In this document: piece by piece, positions 28,302 to 37,757 of the stretch
Layout: each line of letters opens with the position of its first letter
How positions within the stretch are numbered: the first letter of the stretch is position 1
Assembly: GCF_021513175.1 (NCBI RefSeq)
Contig: NZ_CP090953.1
Coordinates: 2,910,501-2,974,500, forward strand
Direction: 5' to 3'
Length of the DNA: 64,000 nucleotides
From: Sphingomonas sp. S2-65
GTDB taxonomy: Bacteria; Pseudomonadota; Alphaproteobacteria; Sphingomonadales; Sphingomonadaceae
Notes under the pieces: generated by a model
What the model was told of the DNA's origin: nothing
The model's input: the letters and a program-made list of their open reading frames with translations, nothing else
Database searches by the model: none
Translations under genes and position numbers: made by a program

Positions 28302-29642
28302 ATGATGGCGATCGCTGCTACCGGCTTGCGCGGTATTCGACGCGAGGAGGCAGGCCGCCTCTGGGCGTGGCTGGCCTGCTGGGTGTTGTTGCCCAATGCC
28401 GGTTTCTGGCTGATGTGGATCGTCGGCGCACCGCCGCGTCTGTCCGAGATCGTTGCCACTGGCGTCACCGGCCTGGTCGTCCGCAGCCAGCGTTACTCCG
28501 TCAAGTTCGCCGCGTTCCTGCTGGTACTCGCTTATTCGGTGCTGGCGTACATCGCCGGCATGTTCAATCTGGCGATCGGATCGCTGCTGAGTTCGATCGA
28601 GTTCATGGTCGAGATGCGTCCGGCGAGCTCGATCGAATATCTGTTCCTCGGACTCGGCCTGGTCTTCACGATCGTGGCTGCGACGCGCTTGCTGCGCAGC
28701 CGTACTGACTTCACCGAGCTTTGGGCGGTGCTCACCGCCGTAGCGGTTGTCGTCGCGGCGGCGGGTCTCGACTATGCGATGTCGTTCGGCACCCGCGGCG
28801 CCTATAAGCGCAGCGCGCCGCATGGTGCCCTGTTCGCGTCGGCCGTGGCACAGAGCGGCTTCGCGTCGCACGCTGACGGCAAGCGCAACCTGGTGTTGAT
28901 CATGGTGGAGTCGATGGGGCTCCCGAACGATCCGGCAGTTCGCGAACTGCTGGTCAGCCGGTGGAAGCGGCCCGACATCGCCGCGCGCTATGCGTTGACG
29001 CAAGGATCGACGCCCTATTTCGGCTCCACCACCAGCGGTGAGATTCGCGAACTGTGCGCGCGCTGGGGTGACTATGGTGATCTGGTCGAGCGGCGCGACG
29101 ACGCATGTCTTCCAGCCAAACTTCACGCCGCCGGGTATCGTACCTCTGCGATTCACAGCTTCGACGGGAGCTTCTTCGACCGTGACCGTTGGTACCCCAA
29201 TATCGGCTTTGAGCGGGCGACGTTTCGGGATCCCCTGATCGCGGCGGGCGCTGCGAAGTGCCCGGGCGTGTTTCCCGGCGCCTGCGACCGCGACGTGCCC
29301 GCGATCCTCGCGCGGCAGCTTCGCGAGGGTGGCAAGCCGCAATTCGTGTACTGGCTCACCGTCAACTCGCATCTGCCGGTGCCCACCGATGCCGCGCTCG
29401 ATACCCGGCGATGCCCGCGCGCCGCGTTCCCGGCCGTCGCCGAGTTCGAGATGATCTGCCGGCAGTTCCAGCTGTGGCAGCAGCTTGACGATCGGCTTGC
29501 CGCGGCGATCACCCGCGACGATTTTCCCGCTACCGACATACTGATCGTCGGCGATCACATGCCGCCTTATTTCGACCGGCGGCAACGGACCGCGTTCGAT
29601 CCCGAGCGCGTCCCCTGGATCCTGCTACGGCGGAGGTCCTAG
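28302..29642 (+). CDS. Membrane-anchored sulfatase-like (alkaline phosphatase superfamily) transferase
   Basis: A 446-residue protein with about four to five N-terminal membrane helices (to about residue 165) followed by an exported catalytic domain. The domain has alkaline-phosphatase-superfamily marks: NLVLIMVESMG (metal ligand Glu), STPYFGSTTSGEIRELC, where a Thr may be the nucleophile as in EptA/LtaS enzymes, and ILIVGDHMPPYF (Asp-His metal pair). Family members move phosphoethanolamine, phosphoglycerol or sulfate groups onto envelope glycans. GGAGGGGG precedes the ATG at 28302. It is 13 bp from the gene upstream and 1 bp from the one downstream, so it is in an operon. Confidence 0.78.
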   Translation: MMAIAATGLRGIRREEAGRLWAWLACWVLLPNAGFWLMWIVGAPPRLSEIVATGVTGLVVRSQRYSVKFAAFLLVLAYSVLAYIAGMFNLAIGSLLSSIEFMVEMRPASSIEYLFLGLGLVFTIVAATRLLRSRTDFTELWAVLTAVAVVVAAAGLDYAMSFGTRGAYKRSAPHGALFASAVAQSGFASHADGKRNLVLIMVESMGLPNDPAVRELLVSRWKRPDIAARYALTQGSTPYFGSTTSGEIRELCARWGDYGDLVERRDDACLPAKLHAAGYRTSAIHSFDGSFFDRDRWYPNIGFERATFRDPLIAAGAAKCPGVFPGACDRDVPAILARQLREGGKPQFVYWLTVNSHLPVPTDAALDTRRCPRAAFPAVAEFEMICRQFQLWQQLDDRLAAAITRDDFPATDILIVGDHMPPYFDRRQRTAFDPERVPWILLRRRS

Positions 29643-29643
29643 G

Positions 29644-31146
29644 GTGGACGGGCCATCTAGCTCCGTGACCTGGTGGCAGACGCGCTGGTACGTGGCGGCA
29701 TGCATGGTGCTGCTCGTCCTGCCGCTGCTGTGGCCTGCTCTTCCGCCGTTGATGGACCTTCCGGGGCATGTCGGGCGCTATCATATCGCCGACGCGATCG
29801 GGCGGTCGGCCGACCTGCAGCGGCATTGGGCCTTCCGCTGGGCGCTGCTCGGCAACCTCGGCGTCGACCTGGCCGTGTTCCCGTTCGGCAAGCTGATCGG
29901 CGTGGAGGCGGCGACCAAGCTGGTGGTGATTGCGATCCCGCTGCTCTGGGGGTGGGGCGTGGTGCGGCTGTCGCGGGTCGTGCATGGCCGGCTGACACCC
30001 GCCGCGCCGGTCGCGTTCGCGCTGGTCTATTCCTACTCCTTCCAGGCCGGGTTCGTGAATTTCGTGCTGGCGTCGGCGCTGGTGCTGCACGCGCTGGCCT
30101 GGTGGATCGCGCTGGGGCGGCAAGGGCGGCTGTGGCTGCGCACGGGCGTGTTCGTGCCGGTGTCCTGCCTGCTCTGGCTGTGCCACAGCTTCGGATGGGG
30201 GATGTTCGGGCTGTTCGCCTTCGCCGCCGAGGCGGCCCGGTTGCGGCGCGGCGGCGTGGGACTGGTCCGGGCGCTCGTCAATGCGGTGCCGCCAGCGTTG
30301 TTCCTGGCGCTGCCCGCCCTGCTGGTCCGCGCTCCAGGAGTGAGTCTCGACCCCGAATGGTCCGGGCAGGCGAAGCTGGTCTGGGCGGCGGGGCTGTTCC
30401 GCGACCGGTGGCAGGCGTTCGATGTGCTCTCGGCGCTGTTCGTCTTCGGCTTCGCGGTGGTGCTGCTGCGGCAGGCCAGGGGCCGAAGCCTGGGCGAATT
30501 GGGCGCAGCGGCGCTGATCGGGTTCCTGGCGTTCCTTGCTTTGCCGCGGGTGATGCTCGGCGGATCCTATGTCGACATGCGGATGCTGGCGCCGGCGGTG
30601 GCGCTGGTGCTGATCGCCGTGCCGGCGCGCGGCGCATGGGTCGCGGCGGTGGCTACCGGGTTCTTCGCCGTCCGGATCGCGGCGGCCACGGCCAGCCTGT
30701 TCCTCTATGGCGAAACCCAGCGCGAGGCGGCGGACGCGATACCGCATATTCCGCGGGGAAGCGCGGTGCTGTCGCTGGTGGCCGAACCCTGTGACTGGGC
30801 GAGTACGCGGCTGCCGCATATCGCCGGGCTCGGCGTTGCGCGCGCCGACATCTTCACCAACGAACAATGGAGCATCGCGGGGCAGCAATTGCTCCGCGCG
30901 CGGCATCCAGACGCCGGCTGGTTCCGCAGCGATCCGTCGCAGCTGATCTACTCCGCGGGCTGCACCTATCGCCCGATGACGGTGGACGGCGCGTTGCGCA
31001 GCTTTCCCCGGGGTGTTTTCACGCATGTCTGGACGGTTGGAATGCCGGCAAATCCCCGGCTTTATCCGGATCTGGAGCTCGTCTGGTCGAACCGGCTGTC
31101 GGCGGTGTACCGAGTCCGCTTGAAACCTTCGCCCCTGCTCCCCTAA
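29644..31146 (+). CDS. Multi-span membrane protein, GT-C-like, first of two paralogues
   Basis: A 500-residue protein with about ten hydrophobic segments and a soluble tail of about 120 residues. It begins, from a GTG at 29644 one base after the previous stop, with TWWQTRWYVAA, then LLWPALPPLMDLPGHVGRY, a loop with an acidic residue in the position expected for GT-C enzymes. SFQAGFVNFVLASALVLHAL and LCHSFGWGMFGLFAF are shared with the next gene. The two genes are clearly tandem paralogues. Probable role: transfer of a sugar from a lipid-linked donor on the periplasmic side. I know of no assigned function. Confidence 0.75.
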   Translation: MDGPSSSVTWWQTRWYVAACMVLLVLPLLWPALPPLMDLPGHVGRYHIADAIGRSADLQRHWAFRWALLGNLGVDLAVFPFGKLIGVEAATKLVVIAIPLLWGWGVVRLSRVVHGRLTPAAPVAFALVYSYSFQAGFVNFVLASALVLHALAWWIALGRQGRLWLRTGVFVPVSCLLWLCHSFGWGMFGLFAFAAEAARLRRGGVGLVRALVNAVPPALFLALPALLVRAPGVSLDPEWSGQAKLVWAAGLFRDRWQAFDVLSALFVFGFAVVLLRQARGRSLGELGAAALIGFLAFLALPRVMLGGSYVDMRMLAPAVALVLIAVPARGAWVAAVATGFFAVRIAAATASLFLYGETQREAADAIPHIPRGSAVLSLVAEPCDWASTRLPHIAGLGVARADIFTNEQWSIAGQQLLRARHPDAGWFRSDPSQLIYSAGCTYRPMTVDGALRSFPRGVFTHVWTVGMPANPRLYPDLELVWSNRLSAVYRVRLKPSPLLP

Positions 31147-31155
31147 AGCGGCGCG

Positions 31156-32820
31156 ATGAACAGGGGCGACGCGTTGCATTGGTGGCAGACACGGTGGTTC
31201 GTGGCTCTGTGCACGCTCATGGCGATCGTGCCGCTGCTATGGCCCGACATTCCGCCACTGGTCGACCTGCCGGGCCATATGGGCCGGTACCGGGTTCAGT
31301 TCGACTATGACCATGTCCCGTGGCTGAGCGAATGGTACAATTTCCAGTGGAGCCTGATGGGCAATCTGGGGGTCGACCTGCTCATCATCCCGCTGAACAA
31401 GCTGTTCGGCCTGGAACTCGCGGTCAAGCTGATCATCATCACCATTCCGGCGATGACCGTCGCAGGGCTGCTGATGATCGCGCGCGAAGTGCATGGCCGC
31501 ATCCCGGCGACCGCGCTGTTCGCGCTGCCGCTGTCCTATTCCTTCCCGATCCATTTCGGCTTCGTGAACTTCGCGCTGTCGATGGCGCTGGCGCTGATCG
31601 CGTTCGGATGGTGGCTGCGGCTGGCGCGGCTGGGGCATCTGAAGCTGCGTGCATTGCTGTTCGTGCCGATTTCCGCGACGATCTGGGTCACCCATACTTT
31701 CGGCTGGGGGACGCTCGGCGTGCTGGCCTTCTCCGCCGAGCTCGTGCGACAGCACGACCTGGCGCGGGGGCAGGGCTTTGTCGAGCGCTGGCTCAAGCCA
31801 TGGTTCTGGGCGGGCATCCACTGCCTGGTGCTGGCGCCGCCGGCGCTGCTGATGGTGCTGTGGCGCAGCGGCGGGCACGTGACGGGGCAGACCGCGAACT
31901 GGTTCAACTGGCGCGCCAAGACCTTGTGGGTAGTACAGGTGTTCCGCGACCGCTGGCAGCTGTTCGACCTCGCCTCGCTGGGCGTGCTGTTCCTGCTGAT
32001 GTTCAAGGCCATCCGCGATCCGAACATCCAATATTCGCGCAACCTGACGCTGTCGGCGCTGTTCCTGCTGGCGGTGTATCTGCTGCTGCCGCGGATCGTG
32101 TTCGGATCGGCCTATGCCGACATGCGGCTGGTGCCGTTCATGCTGGCGATCGCAATCATCGGCATCCGGCCCAAGGGGCTGTCGATGCGCGGCGCGGCGG
32201 TGGTGGCGGCGATCGGCATGGCGTTCTTCACTGCGCGCATGGCGGCCACGACGGCCAGCTTCTTCCTGTACGACCGCGAATATGACCGCGAGCTGAAGGC
32301 GCTCGACCATCTGCCGCGCGGCGCCCGGCTGGTCACCTTCGTCGGTGAGACCTGCTACAACGAATGGCGGATGACGCGCGTCCAGCACCTTCCCGGGCTC
32401 GCGCTGGAGCGCAAGCTTGCCTATGCTAACGACCAATGGTCGATGGCGGGCGGGCAGCTACTTACGGTGCGCTATGCCGCGGCCGAGCGCTTTGCGCATG
32501 ACCCCTCGGAGCTGGTGACCGACGTGCAGTGCCCGCGCGAATGGTGGCGGCCGATACCCTGGGCGCTGGCGCGCTTCCCGCGCGATGCGTTCGACTATGT
32601 CTGGCTGATCCGGCCGCCCGCCTATGATCCGCGGTTCGAGCAGGGGCTGGTGCCGGTGTGGCGGGACGGAACGAGCGCGCTGTTCCGGATCGATCATAGC
32701 GTTCCGGCGCCCGTGGTGCGTCCGGGCGAGCTGCCGGTGCCGCGCTCCGAACGGGACATCATGCTGAGCGACGGCCGCGCGCCGGGCAGCGGCGTGGCCA
32801 CCCCCAGCCCGGTGCGCTAG
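31156..32820 (+). CDS. Multi-span membrane protein, GT-C-like, second paralogue
   Basis: A 554-residue protein with the same plan as the gene before it. Matching segments include HWWQTRWFVALC, LLWPDIPPLVDLPGHMGRY, FGFVNFALSMALALIAF, VTHTFGWGTLGVLAF, QVFRDRWQLFDLASLGVLF and ATTASFFLYDREY. It carries a longer C-terminal tail rich in Pro and Arg that the paralogue lacks. It starts 9 bp after the upstream stop and its own stop overlaps, in a CTAG, the stop of the convergent acyltransferase-like gene (32817-32820). Function as for the paralogue; substrate divergence after duplication is the simplest reading. Confidence 0.75.
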   Translation: MNRGDALHWWQTRWFVALCTLMAIVPLLWPDIPPLVDLPGHMGRYRVQFDYDHVPWLSEWYNFQWSLMGNLGVDLLIIPLNKLFGLELAVKLIIITIPAMTVAGLLMIAREVHGRIPATALFALPLSYSFPIHFGFVNFALSMALALIAFGWWLRLARLGHLKLRALLFVPISATIWVTHTFGWGTLGVLAFSAELVRQHDLARGQGFVERWLKPWFWAGIHCLVLAPPALLMVLWRSGGHVTGQTANWFNWRAKTLWVVQVFRDRWQLFDLASLGVLFLLMFKAIRDPNIQYSRNLTLSALFLLAVYLLLPRIVFGSAYADMRLVPFMLAIAIIGIRPKGLSMRGAAVVAAIGMAFFTARMAATTASFFLYDREYDRELKALDHLPRGARLVTFVGETCYNEWRMTRVQHLPGLALERKLAYANDQWSMAGGQLLTVRYAAAERFAHDPSELVTDVQCPREWWRPIPWALARFPRDAFDYVWLIRPPAYDPRFEQGLVPVWRDGTSALFRIDHSVPAPVVRPGELPVPRSERDIMLSDGRAPGSGVATPSPVR

Positions 32821-33956
32821 CCGCCGCGCCGGAACGGCGTCAGCTCGCCGAGATACTCCTGTTCCTGCGCGATCGCCTGCTTCTCGCGCTCCAGATAGTC
32901 GGCGACCGCGCGGCGAAAGGCCGGGTCGGGGATATAGTGGGCCGACCAGGTGGTGACCGGCACATAGCCGCGGGCAAGCTTGTGCTCGCCCTGCGCGCCT
33001 GCCTCGACGCGGGCCAGGCCGCGGGCGATGGCGGCATCGATCGCCTGATAGTAACAGAGTTCGAAATGGAGAAAGGGGACGTGCTCGGTCGCGCCCCAAT
33101 AGCGGCCGTATAGCGCGTCGCTGCCGATGAGGTTCAGTGCGCCCGCGATCGGCGTGCCGTCGCGCTCGGCGACGATCAGCAGGACCTTGTCGCCCATCGC
33201 CTCGCCCAACATCGAGAAGAAGGCGCGGGTGAGATAGGGACGGCCCCATTTGCGCGAGCCGGTGTCCTGGTAGAATTCCCAGAATGCGTCCCAGTACAGC
33301 TCGGTGATCTCCGCACCGGCCAAATGGCGGATGGTGAGGCCCTCGACCGCCTGGGCGCGCTCCTTACGGATGGCCTTGCGCTTGCGGCTGGAGAGCGCAT
33401 CGAGGAAACCGTCGAAGCCGGTATAGCCCTGGTTCTGCCAATGGAACTGCGTACCGGCACGCAACAGCCATCCGGCGCGTTCGAATGCCGGCAGTTGGCC
33501 GTCGGCAAGGAAGGTGACATGGGCGGAGGATAGTCCGTTCTGGTCGGTTACCGCCTCGATCGCGGCGATCAACGGCGCGGCAAGGCTTTCGTCGCGCAGC
33601 AGCAGGCGCGGGCCGGGAACCGGGGTAAACGGCGCGGCGATCTGCAGCTTGGGATAATACTCACCGCCGGCGCGCTCCCAGGCATCGGCCCAGGCATGGT
33701 CGAAGACATATTCGCCCTGGCTATGCGCCTTCACATAGGCAGGGGCGATCGCAGCGGGGGCGCCGTTCGGACCATCGATCACGATCGGCAGCGGCTGCCA
33801 GCCCGCGCGCGCGTTCGCCGAGCCCGAACGCTCGAGCGTGGACAGGAAGGCGTGCGACACGAAGGGATTGCCGGTGCCGGCGCAGGCGTCCCATTCCTCC
33901 GCAGAGAGGGACTGGACGCCGGGAGCGATGCGGGCGGTGATCGGCTGGGCACTCAC
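32817..33956 (-). CDS. GNAT/FemAB-like protein (COG3146 / DUF482 type)
   Basis: A 379-residue protein of the DUF482 peptidogalycan biosynthesis/recognition group with a FemAB-like GNAT fold. Typical segments are EEWDACAGTGNPFVSHAFL near the start, HWQNQGYTGFDGFLDALSS, RKRKAIRKERA, and IGSDALYGRYWG. A GTG at 33956, with GGAGG close upstream, is used because upstream extension enters the ABC gene region on the opposite strand. Donor and acceptor are unknown. Divergent from the ABC exporter. Confidence 0.85.
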   Translation of the reverse strand: MSAQPITARIAPGVQSLSAEEWDACAGTGNPFVSHAFLSTLERSGSANARAGWQPLPIVIDGPNGAPAAIAPAYVKAHSQGEYVFDHAWADAWERAGGEYYPKLQIAAPFTPVPGPRLLLRDESLAAPLIAAIEAVTDQNGLSSAHVTFLADGQLPAFERAGWLLRAGTQFHWQNQGYTGFDGFLDALSSRKRKAIRKERAQAVEGLTIRHLAGAEITELYWDAFWEFYQDTGSRKWGRPYLTRAFFSMLGEAMGDKVLLIVAERDGTPIAGALNLIGSDALYGRYWGATEHVPFLHFELCYYQAIDAAIARGLARVEAGAQGEHKLARGYVPVTTWSAHYIPDPAFRRAVADYLEREKQAIAQEQEYLGELTPFRRGG

Positions 33957-34065
33957 TGTCCTCCAGATAGGCGCGGGACGCGCGGTTCGCGAGGGGCAAT
34001 CTGATCCGCGAGAGCTGTTGTAGTTTGATGCGGCACTGGGCAGACTGGCCGCAGGGGGTATTTCG

Positions 34066-34983
34066 ATGGACGCGTTGCGGCTGGACAGGGTGGCGAAGCG
34101 CTTCGGCGACTTCGTGGCGGTGCAGGATCTGAGTTTCGGCGTCGCCCCTGGGGAGGTGTTCGGGTTCCTGGGCGGAAACGGCGCGGGCAAGACCACGTCG
34201 CTGCGCATGGTGCTCGACATATTGCGGCCGGACGCCGGGACGATCGCGGTGCTGGGGCGCCGGCCGGGGCGCGGCAACAGCGCACAACTGGGCTTCCTGC
34301 CCGAGGAGCGCGGGCTGTACCGCCAGATGACCGCGATCGACACGATCGTCTATTTCGGCCGGTTGAAGGGCATGTCCGCGGCCGATGCGCGCCGCGAAGG
34401 ACTGGCGCTGCTGGACCGGTTCGGGCTCGCCGCGTTCGCGAAGACGACGGTCGACAAGCTTTCCAAGGGCATGGCGCAGAAGGTGCAGCTGGCCACCGCG
34501 GTGGTGAACCGTCCGGCGCTGCTGATCCTGGACGAGCCCTTCTCCGGGCTCGACCCGGTCAATCAGGGTTTGTTGGAGGATGAGATTCTGCGCGCCGCCA
34601 AAGGGGGAGCGGCGGTGGTGTTCTCCACCCATGTCATGCAGCATGCCGAGCGGCTGTGCGACCGGCTGCTGCTCCTCGCCAAGGGCCGCAAGCTGTTCGA
34701 GGGCACGCAGGATGCGGCACGCGCGACGCTGCCGGTGCAGCTGACCCTGACTGCCAGGCGGTGGCCGGGCGAACTGAGCGGCGTGCTGGACGCGCGGGAA
34801 GCTGGAGTGCCGGCGGACGGCTGGACGGCGTGGGAAGTGCGGCTGGAGCCCGGCACCGATCCCGGCGACATCCTGGAACAATGCACCACGCGCGGGTTCG
34901 CGCTGCGCCGGTTCGAACAGCGCCGGCCAAGCCTGCACGAAGTCTTTCTCCACATCGTCGGCGGCGCGGAGGTTCAGCCATGA
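34066..34983 (+). CDS. ABC transporter ATP-binding protein (NatA-like)
   Basis: A 305-residue ABC ATPase. Walker A is GGNGAGKT (36-43), the signature is LSKGMAQKVQLA and Walker B is ALLILDEPFSGLDP. The C-terminal 80 residues are the extension usual in NatA/CcmA-like exporters. The ATG at 34066 starts MDALRLDRVAKRFG. Stop overlaps the start of the permease gene (ATGA, 34980-34983). It should drive an ABC-2 type exporter for Na+, drugs or lipids, unassigned. Confidence 0.92.
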   Translation: MDALRLDRVAKRFGDFVAVQDLSFGVAPGEVFGFLGGNGAGKTTSLRMVLDILRPDAGTIAVLGRRPGRGNSAQLGFLPEERGLYRQMTAIDTIVYFGRLKGMSAADARREGLALLDRFGLAAFAKTTVDKLSKGMAQKVQLATAVVNRPALLILDEPFSGLDPVNQGLLEDEILRAAKGGAAVVFSTHVMQHAERLCDRLLLLAKGRKLFEGTQDAARATLPVQLTLTARRWPGELSGVLDAREAGVPADGWTAWEVRLEPGTDPGDILEQCTTRGFALRRFEQRRPSLHEVFLHIVGGAEVQP

Positions 34984-36470
34984 TCCAGCATATCCTGCTC
35001 GTGGCGGCACGGGAGTTCCGCCAGATCGCCATGACGCGCAGCTTTTGGCTGACGCTGCTGATCCTGCCGCTGGCGTTCGTCATCGGCCCGCTCGCCTCGC
35101 GCTTCATGGAAAAGTCCGAGACGCAGACGGTGATGCTGGTGGATCAGGCCGGTGGAGGTTCGGCGGCCGCGATCCGTCACCGGATAGAGCTGGACCAACA
35201 AGGCGCGGCCCTGGACAAGCTCGCCCGCCATGTGCGGCGGCATGACCTGCAAGCCGCCGCGCCGGATGCGCTGTGGACGCAGGAGGGCCGCTGGTACAGC
35301 GACGCCGATGTCGAGCGCTTCGTGCGCGAGGGCGGGGTGCAGGCCGCGCTGGCGAAGATCCGCGCGGTTTCGCCGAAGGATGCCGACGAGTTCGAAGTTC
35401 CGGACGCGGACTTCCGAGTGGTCGCCACGCCGGCCGAGGTCGAGAGGGCGTCGCCCGCCGCGCTCGACAGGGCGCTGGAGCCGCATCTGCGACCCGCAGC
35501 CGAGTCCAAGACCAAGCCGATCGATTATGTGGTGCTGATCCCGGCCGGCTTCGGTCCCTCGCCCAACATCCGCATCTGGACCAATGGGCAGCCGCGCGCG
35601 GACCTAGTCCAGAAGCTGCAGGGCGTGCTGACCCAGGAGCTGCGCATGCGCTACCTCCAGGCGAACGGCGTGGCCGCGTCGACCGCCGCCACCGCCGGCG
35701 TACTCGCGCCGGCGATCCAGGTGACCACGCCACCCGAAGGCGCCGGGCGCGAGCGCGTGATGATCCGATCGATCCTGCCGCTTGCTTGCGTGTACCTGTT
35801 GCTGATGTCGCTGCTCCTGTCGGGCAGCTGGTTGTTGCAGAGCACCGTGGAGGAGCGCAGCAACAAGCTGCTGGAAACCGTGATCGCCTGTGTCAGCCCC
35901 GACGAACTGATGTACGGCAAGCTGCTGGGCACGGTGGCGGTGGGGCTGTCGATGGTGGCGACCTGGGTCGCATGCGGGCTGTTCGCCGCGTTCTTCACGC
36001 AAGGCGCGATCGCCGACATCATCCGCCCGGCGCTGGAACCGATCTCGTCGCTCGGGAGCATCGCGACGATCCTGTTCTTCTTCATCGCGGGCTATCTGAT
36101 GGTGTCGATGCTGTTCCTGGTGATCGGGGTGATGAGCGAATCGATGCGCGACGCCCAAGGCTATCTCACGCCGGTGATCGTGCTGCTGATGATGCCGATC
36201 TCGGTCATGATGCCGGCCGTGCTGCGCGGTGGGGCCGGTATGGGCATCCAGGTGATGACGTGGCTGCCGCTCTACACGCCGTTCGCGGTGCTGGCCCGAC
36301 TGGGGACGGGGATGCCGGCGTGGGAAGTGATCGGCGCGGGCGCGGTGCTGGTGGTCTTCATCGCCGTGGAGCTGTTCCTGCTCGGCCGCGTGTTCCGGGC
36401 GAGCCTGTTGAACGGCGGCGGACGGCCGGGTCTGGGCGAAATCCTGGGGTTGATGCGCAATCGGGGCTGA
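34980..36470 (+). CDS. ABC-2 type transporter permease (NatB-like)
   Basis: A 496-residue permease with one N-terminal helix (FWLTLLILPLAFVIGPLA), a large external domain of about 280 residues, and five or six C-terminal helices including SLLLSGSWLLQSTVEERSNK, the ABC-2 cassette region, and YLMVSMLFLVIGVMSE. The layout is that of NatB and related Na+/bacitracin exporters. It is coupled by four bases to the ATPase gene. Substrate unknown. Terminates 16 bp before the end of the convergent mscS gene. Confidence 0.88.
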   Translation: MIQHILLVAAREFRQIAMTRSFWLTLLILPLAFVIGPLASRFMEKSETQTVMLVDQAGGGSAAAIRHRIELDQQGAALDKLARHVRRHDLQAAAPDALWTQEGRWYSDADVERFVREGGVQAALAKIRAVSPKDADEFEVPDADFRVVATPAEVERASPAALDRALEPHLRPAAESKTKPIDYVVLIPAGFGPSPNIRIWTNGQPRADLVQKLQGVLTQELRMRYLQANGVAASTAATAGVLAPAIQVTTPPEGAGRERVMIRSILPLACVYLLLMSLLLSGSWLLQSTVEERSNKLLETVIACVSPDELMYGKLLGTVAVGLSMVATWVACGLFAAFFTQGAIADIIRPALEPISSLGSIATILFFFIAGYLMVSMLFLVIGVMSESMRDAQGYLTPVIVLLMMPISVMMPAVLRGGAGMGIQVMTWLPLYTPFAVLARLGTGMPAWEVIGAGAVLVVFIAVELFLLGRVFRASLLNGGGRPGLGEILGLMRNRG

Positions 36471-36485
36471 TTACTCGGGTGCGGA

Positions 36486-37757
36486 TCAGGGCTGGCCCTT
36501 CGGCCATTCCTTCACGCGGATGTCGCGCACCGGATAGGGGATCTCGATGCCGTGATCCTTGAACAGCGCCCATAGCCGGTTGAGGACGTCGCTCCTTACA
36601 TTGCCGACGCCGCTTTCGGGATCGCTGATCCAGCACAGGATCTCGTGCTCGACACCCTTTTCGCCGAACGCCGTCAGCCAGACATTGGCGCGCGGCGTTC
36701 CGAGCACGCGCGGACTTTCCTTAGCGGCGCGCAGCATCAAGTCCTGCGCCAGCTTGAGGTCGCAGCCATAAGCGACGGTCACCGGGATACGCACGCGGAC
36801 GTTGCGGTCGGTATAGGACCAGTTCTCCACTTCCTGCGTCATCAGGTTCTCGTTGGGGATCAGATGCTCCTTGCCGTCGCGGGTGATGACGCTGACCGCG
36901 CGCACGCCGATCTTGTTCACCCAGCCGAAGCTTTCGCCGACGACGATCACGTCGCCCGGCTTGATCGAGCGGTCCATCAGCAGGATGATGCCCGCGATCA
37001 AATTGCCGACTGTCCTTTGCAGGCCGAAGCCGATGGCGAGCCCGAACGCGCCCGAAAAGACCGTGAAGGCAGTGAGGTCGATCTGGAGCAGGTCCACGCC
37101 GACGAAGAAGGCGGCCACCACCACCGCGATCGCGGCGAGCTTCTGGAAGAGCAGTTTCTGGGTGGCGTCGAAACCGCGCGCCTGGGCGATCGAATGCGAC
37201 AGCACCCGGTTCACCAGCCGGACCGCGGCGAACAGCAGCAGCACGGTGATGCCGAAGGTCAGGACCGACAGAAGCGTGATCCTGCGGCGGCCGACCTGCA
37301 CGCCGACGCGGTCGAACGTCGTTTCGATCACCATCAGCCCGCCGATCGCGTGCGACAGGATGGCCACAAAGGCGAGCGCCGCCAGGCTCCACGCGGCCCA
37401 GCGCGGCAAGTTCAGCCCGCGCAGCACGCCGCCCGCCAGCATCGCCACCGCGGTTGCCTGGACCAGGCCGACGACCAGCGCCGCGAGCGCGCTCCACGGC
37501 CAGGCAGCGGCGACCAGCGACAGCAGGATCGATGCCGCACCCCAGCGGACGATCTCGCACACGCGCAGTTGCAGCGTTTCGATCGGCTGGTGGACTCGCT
37601 CTGCCCAAGCCTGGGCGACTCGGATGCCGATTCGGCGGCCGGCCAGCCAGCCCAGCGCAAGGCCGAGCGCAGCCAAGGCCGCGGCAATCAGCGCCTCGGT
37701 CAGCTCGGTGGTTCCCGGCAAGTCGTGGCCCGCCAGCCAGTCGCCGAGCTGGTCCAT
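36486..37757 (-). CDS. MscS-family mechanosensitive channel
   Basis: A 423-residue small-conductance mechanosensitive channel-like protein. N-terminal helices are extra to the basic MscS core. The pore helix block GAFGLAIGFGLQRTVGNLI and the beta-domain VGESFGWVNKIGVRAVSVI are clear, as are HLIPNENLMTQEVENW and the C-terminal basket. It is the last gene of a sseA-metC-mscS operon; its ATG overlaps the metC stop (TGATG). It should release solutes in hypo-osmotic shock. The gene order with sulfur enzymes is probably organisational. Confidence 0.9.
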   Translation of the reverse strand: MDQLGDWLAGHDLPGTTELTEALIAAALAALGLALGWLAGRRIGIRVAQAWAERVHQPIETLQLRVCEIVRWGAASILLSLVAAAWPWSALAALVVGLVQATAVAMLAGGVLRGLNLPRWAAWSLAALAFVAILSHAIGGLMVIETTFDRVGVQVGRRRITLLSVLTFGITVLLLFAAVRLVNRVLSHSIAQARGFDATQKLLFQKLAAIAVVVAAFFVGVDLLQIDLTAFTVFSGAFGLAIGFGLQRTVGNLIAGIILLMDRSIKPGDVIVVGESFGWVNKIGVRAVSVITRDGKEHLIPNENLMTQEVENWSYTDRNVRVRIPVTVAYGCDLKLAQDLMLRAAKESPRVLGTPRANVWLTAFGEKGVEHEILCWISDPESGVGNVRSDVLNRLWALFKDHGIEIPYPVRDIRVKEWPKGQP

